A DNA stretch of 64,000 nt from Halovulum dunhuangense (lineage in GTDB: Bacteria; Pseudomonadota; Alphaproteobacteria; Rhodobacterales; Rhodobacteraceae): the NCBI RefSeq assembly GCF_013093415.1, contig NZ_JABFBC010000001.1, forward strand, positions 868,001 to 932,000, read 5' to 3'. The notes beneath the pieces were generated by a model, which was not told where the DNA came from, did no database searches, and saw nothing but the letters and a program-made list of their open reading frames with translations. Within the stretch, counting starts at the first letter, position 1, and each line of letters begins with the position of its first letter. Both the position numbers and the translations under genes were made by a program. This document shows positions 25,212-34,867 of this stretch, one piece after another.

Positions 25212-25631
25212 TTACTCGAACGCGGCGAGGTCCGGCGCGCTCAGCGGGTCGGGCCCGTAGCGATTGGCGCCGATCTGGCCGGGCAGGCACAGGATCAGCA
25301 CAAGCATCGCCAGGCAGAACAGGAACGCCCCCGCCATCGCCGCCTGACCCAGAAAGTAGAAGGGCAGGCACAGCAGCGGTGCAAGCAGGTATAGCGCCGA
25401 GCGCCCGGTATCATGCAGCCGCCGCGAGGCGGCCGAAAGCGTGGGCATGAGGAAGGCGACGCTGACCCCGGTCGAGATCATCTTGGTCTGAAGCGCCAGT
25501 TCCAGCGGAACGGTCGCGATCCCGACCAGGACGGTGAACAGGAAAAACCACCAGAATTCCGACCGCCGCGCGCGGCCGCGAAATTCCATGAACCGCTCCA
25601 GACAGGCCATGATGGCCCCGCCCATTCCCAT
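25212..25631 (-). CDS. DUF805 membrane protein
   Basis: A 139-residue protein with four hydrophobic segments. EFRGRARRSEFWWFFLF, the central RRLHDTGRS and the C-terminal GANRYGPDPL are the DUF805 hallmarks. Function unknown. I place the start at the ATG of MGMGGAIMACLERF, preceded by GGAG; the open frame extends to a GTG at 25673, which would add 14 residues. It is convergent with gshA. Confidence 0.8.
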   Translation of the reverse strand: MGMGGAIMACLERFMEFRGRARRSEFWWFFLFTVLVGIATVPLELALQTKMISTGVSVAFLMPTLSAASRRLHDTGRSALYLLAPLLCLPFYFLGQAAMAGAFLFCLAMLVLILCLPGQIGANRYGPDPLSAPDLAAFE

Positions 25632-25715
25632 TTTCCGCCGCTCCGCCGAAGGCGTACGCTCGCCGTTGGTCACCGCTTACCACTCCCCTCGGCCCGGCCG
25701 GCCCACGGGACGGCA

Positions 25716-26309
25716 TCAGGTCTGGCGGCCGCGTCCGATCCGGGGCTCCGTCCCGGCCCGCAGCCGCCCGATGTTGTCGCGATGCCTCCAGAAGATCAAC
25801 ACGGCCATCACCGCCGTGGCCAGGGTTTCGACCAGAGGGCTGCCCGCGAACCACACATAGAGCGGCGCAAGCGCTGCGGCCACAAGCGCCGAGAGTGACG
25901 AGATCCGCCCGATCGCGGCCGTCGCGAGCCAGGTCAGGCAGGCACCGATCCCCGCAAGGGGCGCCATGGCCAGCAGGATGCCCAGATAGGTCGCGACCCC
26001 CTTGCCGCCGCGAAAGCGCAGCCACACCGGATAGAGATGCCCCGCAAACGCGCCAAGCCCCGCCACCGCCGCCGCCCCGGACCCTGCCAGCCATAGCGCG
26101 ATCAGCACCGCAGCCGCCCCCTTGCCGCTGTCGAGAACAAGGGTGGCCAGCGCCGCCCGCTTGTTGCCGGTGCGCAGCACGTTGGTCGCACCGATATTGC
26201 CCGATCCGATCTGGCGCAGGTCGCCCAGCCCCAGCGCGCGGGTGATCACGATGCCGAAGGGGATCGAGCCCAGCAGGTAGCCGCCCAGCAGCGCCAGCGC
26301 CCAACTCAT
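25716..26309 (-). CDS. plsY: Acyl-phosphate:glycerol-3-phosphate acyltransferase
   Basis: A 197-residue polytopic membrane enzyme that makes lysophosphatidate from acyl-phosphate, the first acylation in phospholipid synthesis; PlsC (425-1156) does the next. The three PlsY motifs are seen: GSGNIGATNVLRTG, FRGGKGVAT and RHRDNIGRLRAG. Its ATG lies inside the last codons of the dihydroorotase-like gene (four-base overlap 26306-26309), making a pyrB-pyrC'-plsY unit. Confidence 0.93.
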   Translation of the reverse strand: MSWALALLGGYLLGSIPFGIVITRALGLGDLRQIGSGNIGATNVLRTGNKRAALATLVLDSGKGAAAVLIALWLAGSGAAAVAGLGAFAGHLYPVWLRFRGGKGVATYLGILLAMAPLAGIGACLTWLATAAIGRISSLSALVAAALAPLYVWFAGSPLVETLATAVMAVLIFWRHRDNIGRLRAGTEPRIGRGRQT

Positions 26310-27571
26310 CGCGCAAAGACCTCTTTTCCGCCGACCAGCGTGCGCAGCACCCGGCCCTGCATCCGCCGCCCGTCATAGGGGGTGTTCTTCGACTTCGAGC
26401 GGAGGGTGGAGCGGTCCAGCACGAAGGGCGCGTCGGGATCGAACAGCACCAGGTCCGCCGGCGCCCCTTCGGACAGCCGCCCGCAGGGCAGGCCCAGCAG
26501 CCGCGCCGGGTTCAGCGACAGGGCACGGAACAGGCGCGGCAGGTCGATATGCCCCGCGTGGTAAAGCTGCAACGCGGCGGGCAGCAGCGTCTCAAGCCCC
26601 ACGGCGCCGGAAGCCGCCTCCTCGAAGGGCAGGCGCTTGCTTTCCTCGTCCTGTGGCGTGTGCATGGAACAGACGATATCGATGAGGCCGGATGCCAGCG
26701 CCTCGACCGTGGCCATCCGGTCATCTTCGGACCGCAGCGGCGGCTTCACCTTGAAGAAGGTGCGGTAGTCGTCCACGTCGAAGGTGTTCAGCGTCAGGTG
26801 ATGGACCGAAGTGCCCGCCGTCAGCCGCAATCCGCTGGCCTTGGCCCGCTCCAGCACCGCGAGCCCGGCGGCGCAGGTAACCTGGTCGGCGTGGTAGCGC
26901 ACGCCGGTCATCTCGATCAGGGCGATGTCCCGCTCGAGCTGCATCCGTTCCGCAACCGGGCTGACCGACGGCAGGCCCAGCTTGGCCGCGAAGGGCCCGG
27001 ATGTCATGCAGGCGCCGGCAGACAGCCCCGGCTCCTGCACATGGCCGACGATCAGCGCGTCCAGCCCTGCGGCGTACTGCATCGCGCGGATCAGCACCCT
27101 GGGATCGCGCACCGGTCGGTCGGCATCGGTGAAGGCGACCGCGCCGGCATCGCGCAGGAAGCCGATCTCGGTCATCTCCCGGCCCTCGAAGCCCTTGGTC
27201 AGCGCGGCCATCGGCAGCACGTTGACCGGCGCCGCCTCGGCCGCGCGGCGCATGGCGAAGGTCAGCGCCTCGGGCGTGTCCATCACCGGCCTCGTGTCGG
27301 GGCGGGTCACGATGGTGGTCACGCCGCCTGCCGCCGCCGCGGCCCCGGCGGTGCGGTAGCTTTCCTTGTGGCGCTCGCCCGGCTCGCCCACCTTGACGCC
27401 GATATCGACGATGCCGGGGGCAAGGCACTTGCCGCCGCAGTCGATCACCTCGCCCTTCGGGACAATGTCGCCCAGGGCCGCGATCACGCCGCCCTCGACC
27501 AGGATCGAGCCGTCTGCGACGGTCCCCGCCTCGGGGTCGACCAGCCGGGCGTTGGTCAGGGTCAGCGTCAT
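26306..27571 (-). CDS. Dihydroorotase homologue, non-catalytic (PyrC'/PyrX type)
   Basis: A 421-residue amidohydrolase-fold protein aligned along its whole length with class I dihydroorotase. The HxHxR metal motif is absent: after APGIVDI comes GVKVGEPG, so G58, K60 and G62 replace His, His and Arg. The catalytic aspartate before H304 is M303 (CSMHTPQ instead of the usual DHAPH). It should not bind zinc or cyclise carbamoyl aspartate. In Pseudomonas a similar inactive PyrC' is needed to assemble aspartate transcarbamoylase, and here the gene overlaps pyrB by four bases, which fits that role. A true dihydroorotase must be elsewhere. Confidence 0.88.
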   Translation of the reverse strand: MTLTLTNARLVDPEAGTVADGSILVEGGVIAALGDIVPKGEVIDCGGKCLAPGIVDIGVKVGEPGERHKESYRTAGAAAAAGGVTTIVTRPDTRPVMDTPEALTFAMRRAAEAAPVNVLPMAALTKGFEGREMTEIGFLRDAGAVAFTDADRPVRDPRVLIRAMQYAAGLDALIVGHVQEPGLSAGACMTSGPFAAKLGLPSVSPVAERMQLERDIALIEMTGVRYHADQVTCAAGLAVLERAKASGLRLTAGTSVHHLTLNTFDVDDYRTFFKVKPPLRSEDDRMATVEALASGLIDIVCSMHTPQDEESKRLPFEEAASGAVGLETLLPAALQLYHAGHIDLPRLFRALSLNPARLLGLPCGRLSEGAPADLVLFDPDAPFVLDRSTLRSKSKNTPYDGRRMQGRVLRTLVGGKEVFAR

Positions 27572-28509
27572 GCCATCCCCCTTTCCGCGCGCAGGTTGCG
27601 CGCCAGCAGGTCCATCGCGGCCATGCGCACGGCGACCCCCATTTCCACCTGCTCGCGGATCACGCTGACATTGATGTCGTCCGCCAGCAGACCGTCGATC
27701 TCTACCCCGCGGTTCATCGGGCCGGGATGCATCACGATGGCGTCGGGCCTGGCGTAGGACAGCTTCTCGGCATCGAGCCCGAAGCGGTGGTAATACTCCC
27801 GCTCCGACGGGATGAAGCCGCCATCCATGCGTTCCTTCTGCAACCGAAGCATCATCACCACGTCCGCATCGCGCAGCCCCTCGCGCATGTCGTCGGTGGT
27901 CTCGGCCACCATGTGGTCGACGCCTGACGGCATCAGGGTGCGCGGGCCCACCAGCCGGACCCGGTTCTCCATCAGCCCGAGCAGGATCATGTTCGAGCGC
28001 GCGACACGGCTGTGCGCGATGTCGCCGCAGATGGCGACCGTCAGGCGGTGCAGCCGGCCCTTGCGCCGGCGGATCGTCAGGGCATCCAGCAGCGCCTGCG
28101 TCGGATGCTCGTGCCGCCCGTCGCCCGCGTTCAGCACCGCGCAGTTCACCTTCGACGCCAGCAGGTTCACCGCGCCCGAATGGGGGTGGCGCACCACGAT
28201 CAGGTCGGGGTGCATCGCGTTCAACGTCAGTGCCGTGTCGATCAGCGTCTCGCCCTTCGAGATGGAACTGGCCTGCATCGCCATGTTCATCACGTCCGCG
28301 CCCAGCCGCTTGCCCGCGATCTCGAAACTGGCCTGGGTCCGGGTGGAGTTCTCGAAGAACATGTTGATCTGGGTCAGCCCTGCCAGCACCCGTTCGGGCG
28401 CGCGGCCTGCGCGGTTCGCCTCGGCATAGGTCTCGGCAAGATCGAGCAGCGTGGTGATCTCGGTGGGCCTCAGCCCCTCGATCCCAAGAAGATGGCGGTG
28501 CGGAAACAA
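27568..28509 (-). CDS. pyrB: Aspartate carbamoyltransferase catalytic subunit
   Basis: A 313-residue enzyme joining carbamoyl phosphate and aspartate in pyrimidine synthesis. [13 protein letters not shown] binds carbamoyl phosphate, [12 protein letters not shown] and the C-terminal MHPGPMNRG complete the active site. No pyrI-like regulatory gene is adjacent; the inactive dihydroorotase homologue overlaps its stop and probably forms a dodecameric complex with it. It is divergent from the uracil-DNA glycosylase gene. Confidence 0.95.
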   Translation of the reverse strand: MFPHRHLLGIEGLRPTEITTLLDLAETYAEANRAGRAPERVLAGLTQINMFFENSTRTQASFEIAGKRLGADVMNMAMQASSISKGETLIDTALTLNAMHPDLIVVRHPHSGAVNLLASKVNCAVLNAGDGRHEHPTQALLDALTIRRRKGRLHRLTVAICGDIAHSRVARSNMILLGLMENRVRLVGPRTLMPSGVDHMVAETTDDMREGLRDADVVMMLRLQKERMDGGFIPSEREYYHRFGLDAEKLSYARPDAIVMHPGPMNRGVEIDGLLADDINVSVIREQVEMGVAVRMAAMDLLARNLRAERGMA

Positions 28510-28616
28510 CGGGATGCCCTCTCGAAGCGTCGCGCCGTTATGTCAAATGCGCGGCGGGCGCACAATCCCCGCGGGCGGGGCTGGCTGGCACGGGCCGCGG
28601 CGCCTAGATTGGGGGC

Positions 28617-29408
28617 ATGAACGACTCGATGACGGATGCCTTCGACCCATACCCGGACCCGCGCGACGCGCTGGCGGCCCTCGCCTGGCAACTCGAGGCC
28701 GGGGTGGACGAATGCATCGAGGAGACGCCGGTCGATCGCTACGCGGCGAAGCCGCAGGCGCCGGTCGCGACAGCCGCGCCCACCGCACGGCCTGTCGCAT
28801 CGGAAACGGCCCCGTCCGAGGCTGCGGCTGCCATCGCGGCGCGTTGCGGGACGCTCGACGAATTGCGCCTGGCGATGGACGCCTTCGAAGGATGCGCCCT
28901 GAAGAAGGGGGCGCGGAACCTCGTGTTCGCCGACGGGCTTCCGGGCGCGCGGGTGATGATCGTGGGCGAGGCCCCCGGCCGCGAGGAGGACATGCAGGGC
29001 AAGCCCTTCGTCGGGCAGTCGGGCCAGCTTCTGGACCGGATGTTCGCCTGTATCGGGCTGTCGCGGCAGGCGACCGATCCGGGCGCCGCGCTCTACATCA
29101 CGAACACCTTGCCCTGGCGCCCGCCGGGCAATCGCGATCCCTCGACCGACGAACTGGCGATGATGCTGCCCTTCCTTCATCGCCATGTGGCGCTGGCCGC
29201 GCCCGAGGTGATCGTGGTGATGGGCAACACGGCGGCGAAATCGCTGCTTCAGACGAAAGAGGGTATCACCCGTCTGCGCGGCAACTGGGGCAGCGCGCTC
29301 GGCCATCCGGTGCTGCCGATGTTCCATCCCGCGGCGCTGCTGCGCGACCCGCTCAAGAAGCGCGCGGCCTGGGCCGATCTTCTGGCGCTGAAGGCGCGGC
29401 TCGGATGA
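28617..29408 (+). CDS. Uracil-DNA glycosylase, family 4-like without a complete iron-sulfur site
   Basis: A 263-residue protein with an extended, Ala/Pro-rich N-terminal 70 residues. The glycosylase motifs are clear: [21 protein letters not shown] (about 116-136), [13 protein letters not shown] and FHPAALLR with H237. Of four cysteines that hold the [4Fe-4S] cluster in classic family 4, only C93 remains; the partners are K96, W167 and L184. A Bradyrhizobium enzyme described as a family-4-related UDG lacking the cluster has this kind of replacement, so activity is plausible. Its stop overlaps the next start (ATGA). Confidence 0.85.
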   Translation: MNDSMTDAFDPYPDPRDALAALAWQLEAGVDECIEETPVDRYAAKPQAPVATAAPTARPVASETAPSEAAAAIAARCGTLDELRLAMDAFEGCALKKGARNLVFADGLPGARVMIVGEAPGREEDMQGKPFVGQSGQLLDRMFACIGLSRQATDPGAALYITNTLPWRPPGNRDPSTDELAMMLPFLHRHVALAAPEVIVVMGNTAAKSLLQTKEGITRLRGNWGSALGHPVLPMFHPAALLRDPLKKRAAWADLLALKARLG

Positions 29409-30001
29409 CCCGGATCCTGGCCTTTTCCGACCTTCACCTGTCGCGTGGCCGCGCCGAGGCGCTGGTTGCCGCAAGCGCCGACGCGGATCTGGTGATCGGT
29501 GCCGGGGATTTCTGTAACCAGCGCGAGGGGCTGGTCGGCGCGATGTCGATGCTGAAGGACATGACCCGCCCCTTCGTGATGGTGCCCGGCAATGCCGAAA
29601 GCGCCGGGGAACTGCGCGAGGCGGCGCATCAGGGAATGACGGTCCTGCATGGCGAAGGCGTCGAGATCGCCGGCCTTGCCATATTCGGCCTGGGCTACGG
29701 CATTCCCGAGACGCCGTTCGGCGCCTGGTCCTGCGACATGGGCGAGACAGACGCCGCGGCGCTGCTGGAACGCTGTGCGCGCGCCGATATCCTGGTGACC
29801 CACTCGCCGCCGAAGGGCGCGGTGGACGTCACCTCGCAGGGCCGCTCGGTCGGCTCAACCGCGATCCGCGACGCGATCCTGCGGCTGCGACCGCGGCTTG
29901 CGGTCTGCGGCCATATCCACGACAGCTGGGGCCGCTCCGCCACGATCGGCGCCACGCAAGTCCGCAATCTTGGCCCCACGCCAAACTGGTTCGAGGTCTG
30001 A
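29405..30001 (+). CDS. Calcineurin-like metallophosphoesterase
   Basis: A 198-residue protein with the two-metal phosphoesterase motifs in order: FSDLHLS (near residue 7), GAGDFCN, a GNxE-type variant in [16 protein letters not shown] and CGHIHDSWG. The asparagine-histidine pair GNH is replaced by GNA at the third motif, which is unusual but seen in relatives. Substrate unknown; being coupled to a DNA glycosylase (ATGA overlap) hints at nucleic acid repair or turnover, but that is inference only. Confidence 0.8.
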   Translation: MTRILAFSDLHLSRGRAEALVAASADADLVIGAGDFCNQREGLVGAMSMLKDMTRPFVMVPGNAESAGELREAAHQGMTVLHGEGVEIAGLAIFGLGYGIPETPFGAWSCDMGETDAAALLERCARADILVTHSPPKGAVDVTSQGRSVGSTAIRDAILRLRPRLAVCGHIHDSWGRSATIGATQVRNLGPTPNWFEV

Positions 30002-30005
30002 TCCC

Positions 30006-30548
<543 letters not shown>

Positions 30549-30562
30549 GTGGGGGGCCTGCG

Positions 30563-31378
30563 TCAGGGGGCCGTGGGGCAGCCGGCAAGTTCGACCGCGC
30601 GGCCGGGTCCGAACAGGGTCATCCGCAGCGCCCCGCGATCCAGCGCGAAAGGCCCCTCGCCGAAATAGGCAAGCCCTGCCGCCACCTCCAGCGTGTCTGC
30701 CGCGCCGGATACCTGTTCGGGGTCGATCCACACATCTTCCGACCCGCTTTCGATCACCACCATCTCGGGTGTCCAGCTGCGGCCGGGCCAGTCCATCGCT
30801 GCCGTCAGCGCGAAATCGTCCCCGGCAGGGTGGATCGTGCAGCGATGCCCGGTGATGCCCGCCTCGGCCGCGCCCAGCGCCGTGGTGCCCAGCGCCGCGC
30901 GGATCGCACCCGCGCCCTGCTGCTCGCCCGGCTGGATGTCCAGCGCCTCGACCGTTTCGGCGGGGATGCAGACGTCGGAGCAGACGCCGTAGAACATCGA
31001 CAGGTTCAGTTCGAGCTGCGCGTCGGGCCGCTCGGGCGTGATCTCGATCGGCAGGATCACCTCGTTGCTGTAGCCGATGCTGGTCGCGCCGAAGCTTTCG
31101 AAGATCTCGGGCCGTGGCCAGTGCACGACGGCCCGGGCGACATTGTCGGACCTGCTCCAGTCGAATACCGGCGGGATGCCGTTACCCTGCGGGGCGCGCC
31201 AATACGTCTTCCAGCCGGGCGCAAGCACGATGCGCAGCCCGGCCATGCGGTTCCCGTTCTCCAGTTCCCAGCCGGGCATGAGGTCCACCGCCGACACGTC
31301 CTGCTGGGCCCGCGCCGGATGGCCAGGGACTGCAAGTGCCACGAGGGCCACGGAAAGACTCAGGAATCGCGCCACCAT
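30563..31378 (-). CDS. Secreted DsbD-alpha-domain-like protein
   Basis: A 271-residue protein with a cleavable signal peptide (about residues 1-25, ending ARAQQ). MAGLRIVLAPGWKTYWRAPQ and FYGVCSDVCIPAE match the periplasmic N-terminal (alpha) domain of DsbD; the two cysteines four apart should accept electrons from a membrane transporter. The transmembrane and gamma domains of DsbD are absent, so it is a stand-alone domain that may work with a CcdA-type protein elsewhere. Divergent from the yqgE gene. Confidence 0.75.
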   Translation of the reverse strand: MVARFLSLSVALVALAVPGHPARAQQDVSAVDLMPGWELENGNRMAGLRIVLAPGWKTYWRAPQGNGIPPVFDWSRSDNVARAVVHWPRPEIFESFGATSIGYSNEVILPIEITPERPDAQLELNLSMFYGVCSDVCIPAETVEALDIQPGEQQGAGAIRAALGTTALGAAEAGITGHRCTIHPAGDDFALTAAMDWPGRSWTPEMVVIESGSEDVWIDPEQVSGAADTLEVAAGLAYFGEGPFALDRGALRMTLFGPGRAVELAGCPTAP

Positions 31379-31471
31379 GGCACATGCTTAGGCCTCGCGC
31401 GCAGCGGGGGGAAGTCACAAGCCGGAGAGTTGCCGCTTGTGTCATCGCCGGGCGAGGGGCATGTTTCGGCC

Positions 31472-32065
31472 ATGATCAAGCCCGGCGAAGATACCCCCTC
31501 GGCCGATGCCGAGTTCCTTGAAGGCAAGCTTCTCGTCGCCATGCCGGGCATGGGCGATCCGCGATTCGACCGCTCGGTGATCTTCATGTGCGCCCATTCC
31601 TCCGAGGGCGCGATGGGGCTGATGATCAACAAGCGCGCCGAGGAGCTGACCTTCCGCGAACTGCTGGACCAGCTCGACATTCCCGTCGCGCATCCGGTGC
31701 AGACGCCAACGGTCTATTTCGGTGGCCCGGTCGAACATGGCCGCGGCTTCGTGCTGCACAGTGCCGATTACAGCACGACCGGCTCTACCATGAGCGTGCG
31801 CAACAGCTTCGGCGTGACCGCGACGCTCAGCATCCTGCGCGATATCGCCGAGGGGCGCGGCCCGCGTGCGGCACTTCTGACCCTGGGTTATGCCGGCTGG
31901 GCGCCCGGCCAGCTTGAGCAGGAGATCCAGGCGAATGGCTGGCTGACCTGTGACGCGGACGAGGCGATCGTCTTCGATACCGCGCCGGAAAAGCGCTGGG
32001 CCGCGGCGCTGAGCCGGATCGGGATCGACCCGCGCCTGCTGTCTGCGGAAGGCGGCCGCGCCTAG
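31472..32065 (+). CDS. YqgE/AlgH family protein
   Basis: A 197-residue protein. FLEGKLLVAMPGMGDPRFDRS, GAMGLMINKR, YFGGPVEHGRGFVLH and GYAGWAPGQLEQEI are the UPF0301 (YqgE/AlgH) signatures. Function is unknown; some links to alginate regulation and to RNase H-fold resolvase neighbours exist in other bacteria. The start used has a partly purine-rich leader; an ATG four codons earlier is out of family length. Confidence 0.9.
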   Translation: MIKPGEDTPSADAEFLEGKLLVAMPGMGDPRFDRSVIFMCAHSSEGAMGLMINKRAEELTFRELLDQLDIPVAHPVQTPTVYFGGPVEHGRGFVLHSADYSTTGSTMSVRNSFGVTATLSILRDIAEGRGPRAALLTLGYAGWAPGQLEQEIQANGWLTCDADEAIVFDTAPEKRWAAALSRIGIDPRLLSAEGGRA

Positions 32066-33042
32066 CTGTCCCTTGGTGCCGCCGCGCGGCGCAGCCGGTC
32101 GTTGATGGCGCGGCCCAGCCCGTGATCGGGCACGGGGTCGACCAGCACGCGGCTCACGCCCATTTCCCGCGCCAGCGCGTCGATGGCGTGAAGATGGGCG
32201 AACAGCTTCGCCGCCGCCTCACGCAGGTCGCGCCGTTCGGACAGGCTGAGCCCCCGGCGCCCCGCAAGCGGCCCGAAGGCCAGCCATAGCGCGCCTGCAT
32301 CGGCCACATCCGCGTTCAGGACAAGATCCACACCGGGAGCATAGTGCGATTTCAGCTGTCCGGGTGCCGTGATGTCCCCGGAGATGTCTGTCGCGACCGC
32401 CTCGCCCAGGGCGTCCTCCAGTGCCTCGAGCGGCAGGCCGCCGGGGCGCAGCAGCAAGGGCGCGTCCCCGGTCAGGCCGAGTATGGTCGATTCGACGCCC
32501 ACGCCCGTCGGCCCTCCGTCCAGCACCGCCGCGATGCGACCCGACAGCCCGTCCAGCACATGATCGGCCGTGGTCGGGCTGATCCGGCCAGAGGGGTTGG
32601 CGGACGGTGCCGCGACCGGACCGCCGAATTCCCTCAGCAGCGCCTGCGCCAGCGGATGCTCGGGCACGCGGATGGCCACGCTGGGCAGCCCCGCCGTCAC
32701 CAGGTCGGCCACGCGCGCCCCCTCGGCCAGCGGCAGGACCAGTGTCAGCGGGCCGGGCCAGAACGCATCGGCCAGTGCAAGCGCGCGGGCGTCGAAGCGG
32801 GCGATCTTTCGCGCCGCTTCCAGATCCGGGACATGCACGATCAGCGGATTGAAGCGTGGCCGGCCCTTGGCCTCGAACACGCTGGCGACCGCGCGCGGAT
32901 TGGTCGCGTCCGCGCCCAGCCCGTAGACCGTCTCTGTCGGAAAGGCGACAAGCTCGCCCGCGCGCAGCAATCCGGCCGCCGCGCGGATCCCGCGCGGGGT
33001 TGCGGAAAGCCTGATCGTGTTCTGCGTTTCGCTGGTCGACAT
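32062..33042 (-). CDS. tsaC: L-threonylcarbamoyladenylate synthase (long, Sua5 type)
   Basis: A 326-residue YrdC/Sua5 protein making threonylcarbamoyl-AMP for the t6A modification of tRNAs. The YrdC domain shows FPTETVYGLGADA, KGRPRFNPLIVHV, and SANPSGRISPTTADHV; after a linker near LKSHYAPG comes the C-terminal Sua5 domain. It overlaps the stop of yqgE by four bases on the opposite strand. Confidence 0.92.
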   Translation of the reverse strand: MSTSETQNTIRLSATPRGIRAAAGLLRAGELVAFPTETVYGLGADATNPRAVASVFEAKGRPRFNPLIVHVPDLEAARKIARFDARALALADAFWPGPLTLVLPLAEGARVADLVTAGLPSVAIRVPEHPLAQALLREFGGPVAAPSANPSGRISPTTADHVLDGLSGRIAAVLDGGPTGVGVESTILGLTGDAPLLLRPGGLPLEALEDALGEAVATDISGDITAPGQLKSHYAPGVDLVLNADVADAGALWLAFGPLAGRRGLSLSERRDLREAAAKLFAHLHAIDALAREMGVSRVLVDPVPDHGLGRAINDRLRRAAAPRDS

Positions 33043-33146
33043 GACGCGGGGTTGGCGCTTGTCCGGCGGTTGGCCGGGAATTAGGGTTCCCCGCAGCGAT
33101 ATGGGAACGCAGGCCGCGCCTCAAGCGGCAATCGGGAGGACGGTCG

Positions 33147-34865
33147 ATGACCTATCACGCGCCAGTGGCCGACATGCGCTTCTATCTGGACCGGGTGCTG
33201 GGGGCGGACCGGCTGGCCGCGACGGCACTTTTCGCCGAGGCGACCGCAGACACCGCCGAGGCCATCCTGGCCGAAGCGTCGCGGCTGGCGCAGGACGTGC
33301 TGGCGCCGCTGAACCGGGCCGGCGACCTCCATCCGGCACGGCTGGAAAATGGCGTGGTGCGCACCTCGCCGGGCTTTGCCAGCGGCTACCGCGCGATCGC
33401 CGAAGGGGGCTGGGTGGGCATGTCCGGCGCGCCCGACTGGGGCGGCATGGGCCTGCCGATGACCCTGGCCACCTGCGTGAACGAGATGATGGCCAGCGCC
33501 TGCCTGTCGCTGTCGCTGAACCCGCTGATGACCCAGGGCCAGATCGAGGCGCTGGAGCATCACGCCGCGGACGATATCCGCGACCTGTATCTGCCGAAGC
33601 TGAACTCCGGCGAGTGGACCGGCACGATGAACCTGACCGAGCCGCAGGCCGGTTCGGATGTGGGCGCCCTTCGCACCAAGGCGGAACCGAACGTCGACGG
33701 CACCTACGCGATCACCGGGCAGAAGATCTACATCTCCTGGGGCGATCACGACATGGCCGGGAATGTCTGCCACCTGGTGCTGGCGCGGCTGCCCGATGGT
33801 GCCCCGGGCACGAGGGGGATCAGCCTGTTCCTGGTGCCGAAATTCATCCCCGATGCGCAGGGGCGGCCCGGGGTGGCCAACAGCCTTCGCCCGATCAGCC
33901 TGGAGCACAAGATGGGCCTGCATGGCTCGCCCACGGCGGTGATGGAATACGACCGCGCCACCGGCTGGCTGGTCGGCCCGCCGCAGGGCGGCATGGCGGC
34001 GATGTTCACCATGATGAACAACGCCCGCCTCGGCGTTGGCGTCCAGGGGCTGAGCCAGGCCGAGGCGGCGTTCCAGAAGGCGCTCGCCTATGCGCGGGAC
34101 CGGCGCCAGGGCCGCTCGCCGCTGGCCGAGGGGACCGGCACCATCCTCGATCATGCGGATGTGCGGCGGATGCTGATGACGATGAAGGCGTTGACCGTGA
34201 TGGTGCGGGCGATCTGCCTCGACTGCGCCTTTTCGCTCGACATGGCGCGGGCGGCGGAAACCGGGCAGGAGGCCTGGGCCGCACGCGGCGCGGTGCTGAC
34301 CCCGATCGCCAAGGCCTTCGGCACCGATACCGGCTGCCGCGTGGCCGAGCTTGGCGTGCAGGTGCATGGAGGCATGGGCTATGTCGAGGAGACGGGCGCC
34401 GCGCAGTTCTACCGCGACGTCCGCGTGACCGCGATCTACGAGGGGACGAACGGTATCCAGGCGATGGACCTGGTGGCACGCAAGCTGGCCGATGGCGGTG
34501 CCGCGCAGCGCGCCCTGCTGGACGAGGTTGGCGCCACCGTCAGAGCCGCCAGTGCCGCGCATCCCGACCTGGCCGATACGCTGGACGCGGCGCGCCAGGC
34601 CCTGGAGGAGACGGTCACTGCCTTTGTCGCCGCGCCTGACCTGAACGAGCGGTTCGCCGGGGCGACCCCCTATCTGCGCGCCTTCGGGCTGACCCTTGGC
34701 GGGCACTACCTGCTGAAGGCGGCGCTCGCGGGGGATGCGGACCGGCTGGCGCTGGCGCGTTTCGGGATCCGCCACCTTCTGCCCGAAGTGCCTGCGCTTT
34801 GCGCCTCGGCCCGGGCAGGGGCGGAGGATCTCTATGCGCTCTCGCCCGAGGCGTTGGCGTCCTGA
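33147..34865 (+). CDS. Acyl-CoA dehydrogenase (long DmdC/FadE-like type)
   Basis: A 572-residue FAD enzyme with the extra C-terminal domain seen in DmdC and related proteins. TGTMNLTEPQAGSDVG binds FAD and substrate, the central HGSPTAVMEYD strand follows, and VHGGMGYVEE with the catalytic glutamate in YEGTNGIQAMDL ends the core; the C-terminal extension (about 465-572) is helical. It oxidises an acyl-CoA at the alpha-beta bond; whether the substrate is a fatty acyl-CoA or 3-methylmercaptopropionyl-CoA is not decidable. It lies two bases before an MBL hydrolase, likely in the same pathway. Confidence 0.88.
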   Translation: MTYHAPVADMRFYLDRVLGADRLAATALFAEATADTAEAILAEASRLAQDVLAPLNRAGDLHPARLENGVVRTSPGFASGYRAIAEGGWVGMSGAPDWGGMGLPMTLATCVNEMMASACLSLSLNPLMTQGQIEALEHHAADDIRDLYLPKLNSGEWTGTMNLTEPQAGSDVGALRTKAEPNVDGTYAITGQKIYISWGDHDMAGNVCHLVLARLPDGAPGTRGISLFLVPKFIPDAQGRPGVANSLRPISLEHKMGLHGSPTAVMEYDRATGWLVGPPQGGMAAMFTMMNNARLGVGVQGLSQAEAAFQKALAYARDRRQGRSPLAEGTGTILDHADVRRMLMTMKALTVMVRAICLDCAFSLDMARAAETGQEAWAARGAVLTPIAKAFGTDTGCRVAELGVQVHGGMGYVEETGAAQFYRDVRVTAIYEGTNGIQAMDLVARKLADGGAAQRALLDEVGATVRAASAAHPDLADTLDAARQALEETVTAFVAAPDLNERFAGATPYLRAFGLTLGGHYLLKAALAGDADRLALARFGIRHLLPEVPALCASARAGAEDLYALSPEALAS

Positions 34866-34867
34866 TC

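Noticed and set aside
26306-27571. Functional class I dihydroorotase
   Set aside because: Whole-length similarity is high, but the HxHxR metal motif and the active aspartate are both replaced.
28617-29408. Frameshift as the reason for the missing UDG cysteines
   Set aside because: The frame is continuous and flanking motifs are in register, so the replacements are real substitutions.
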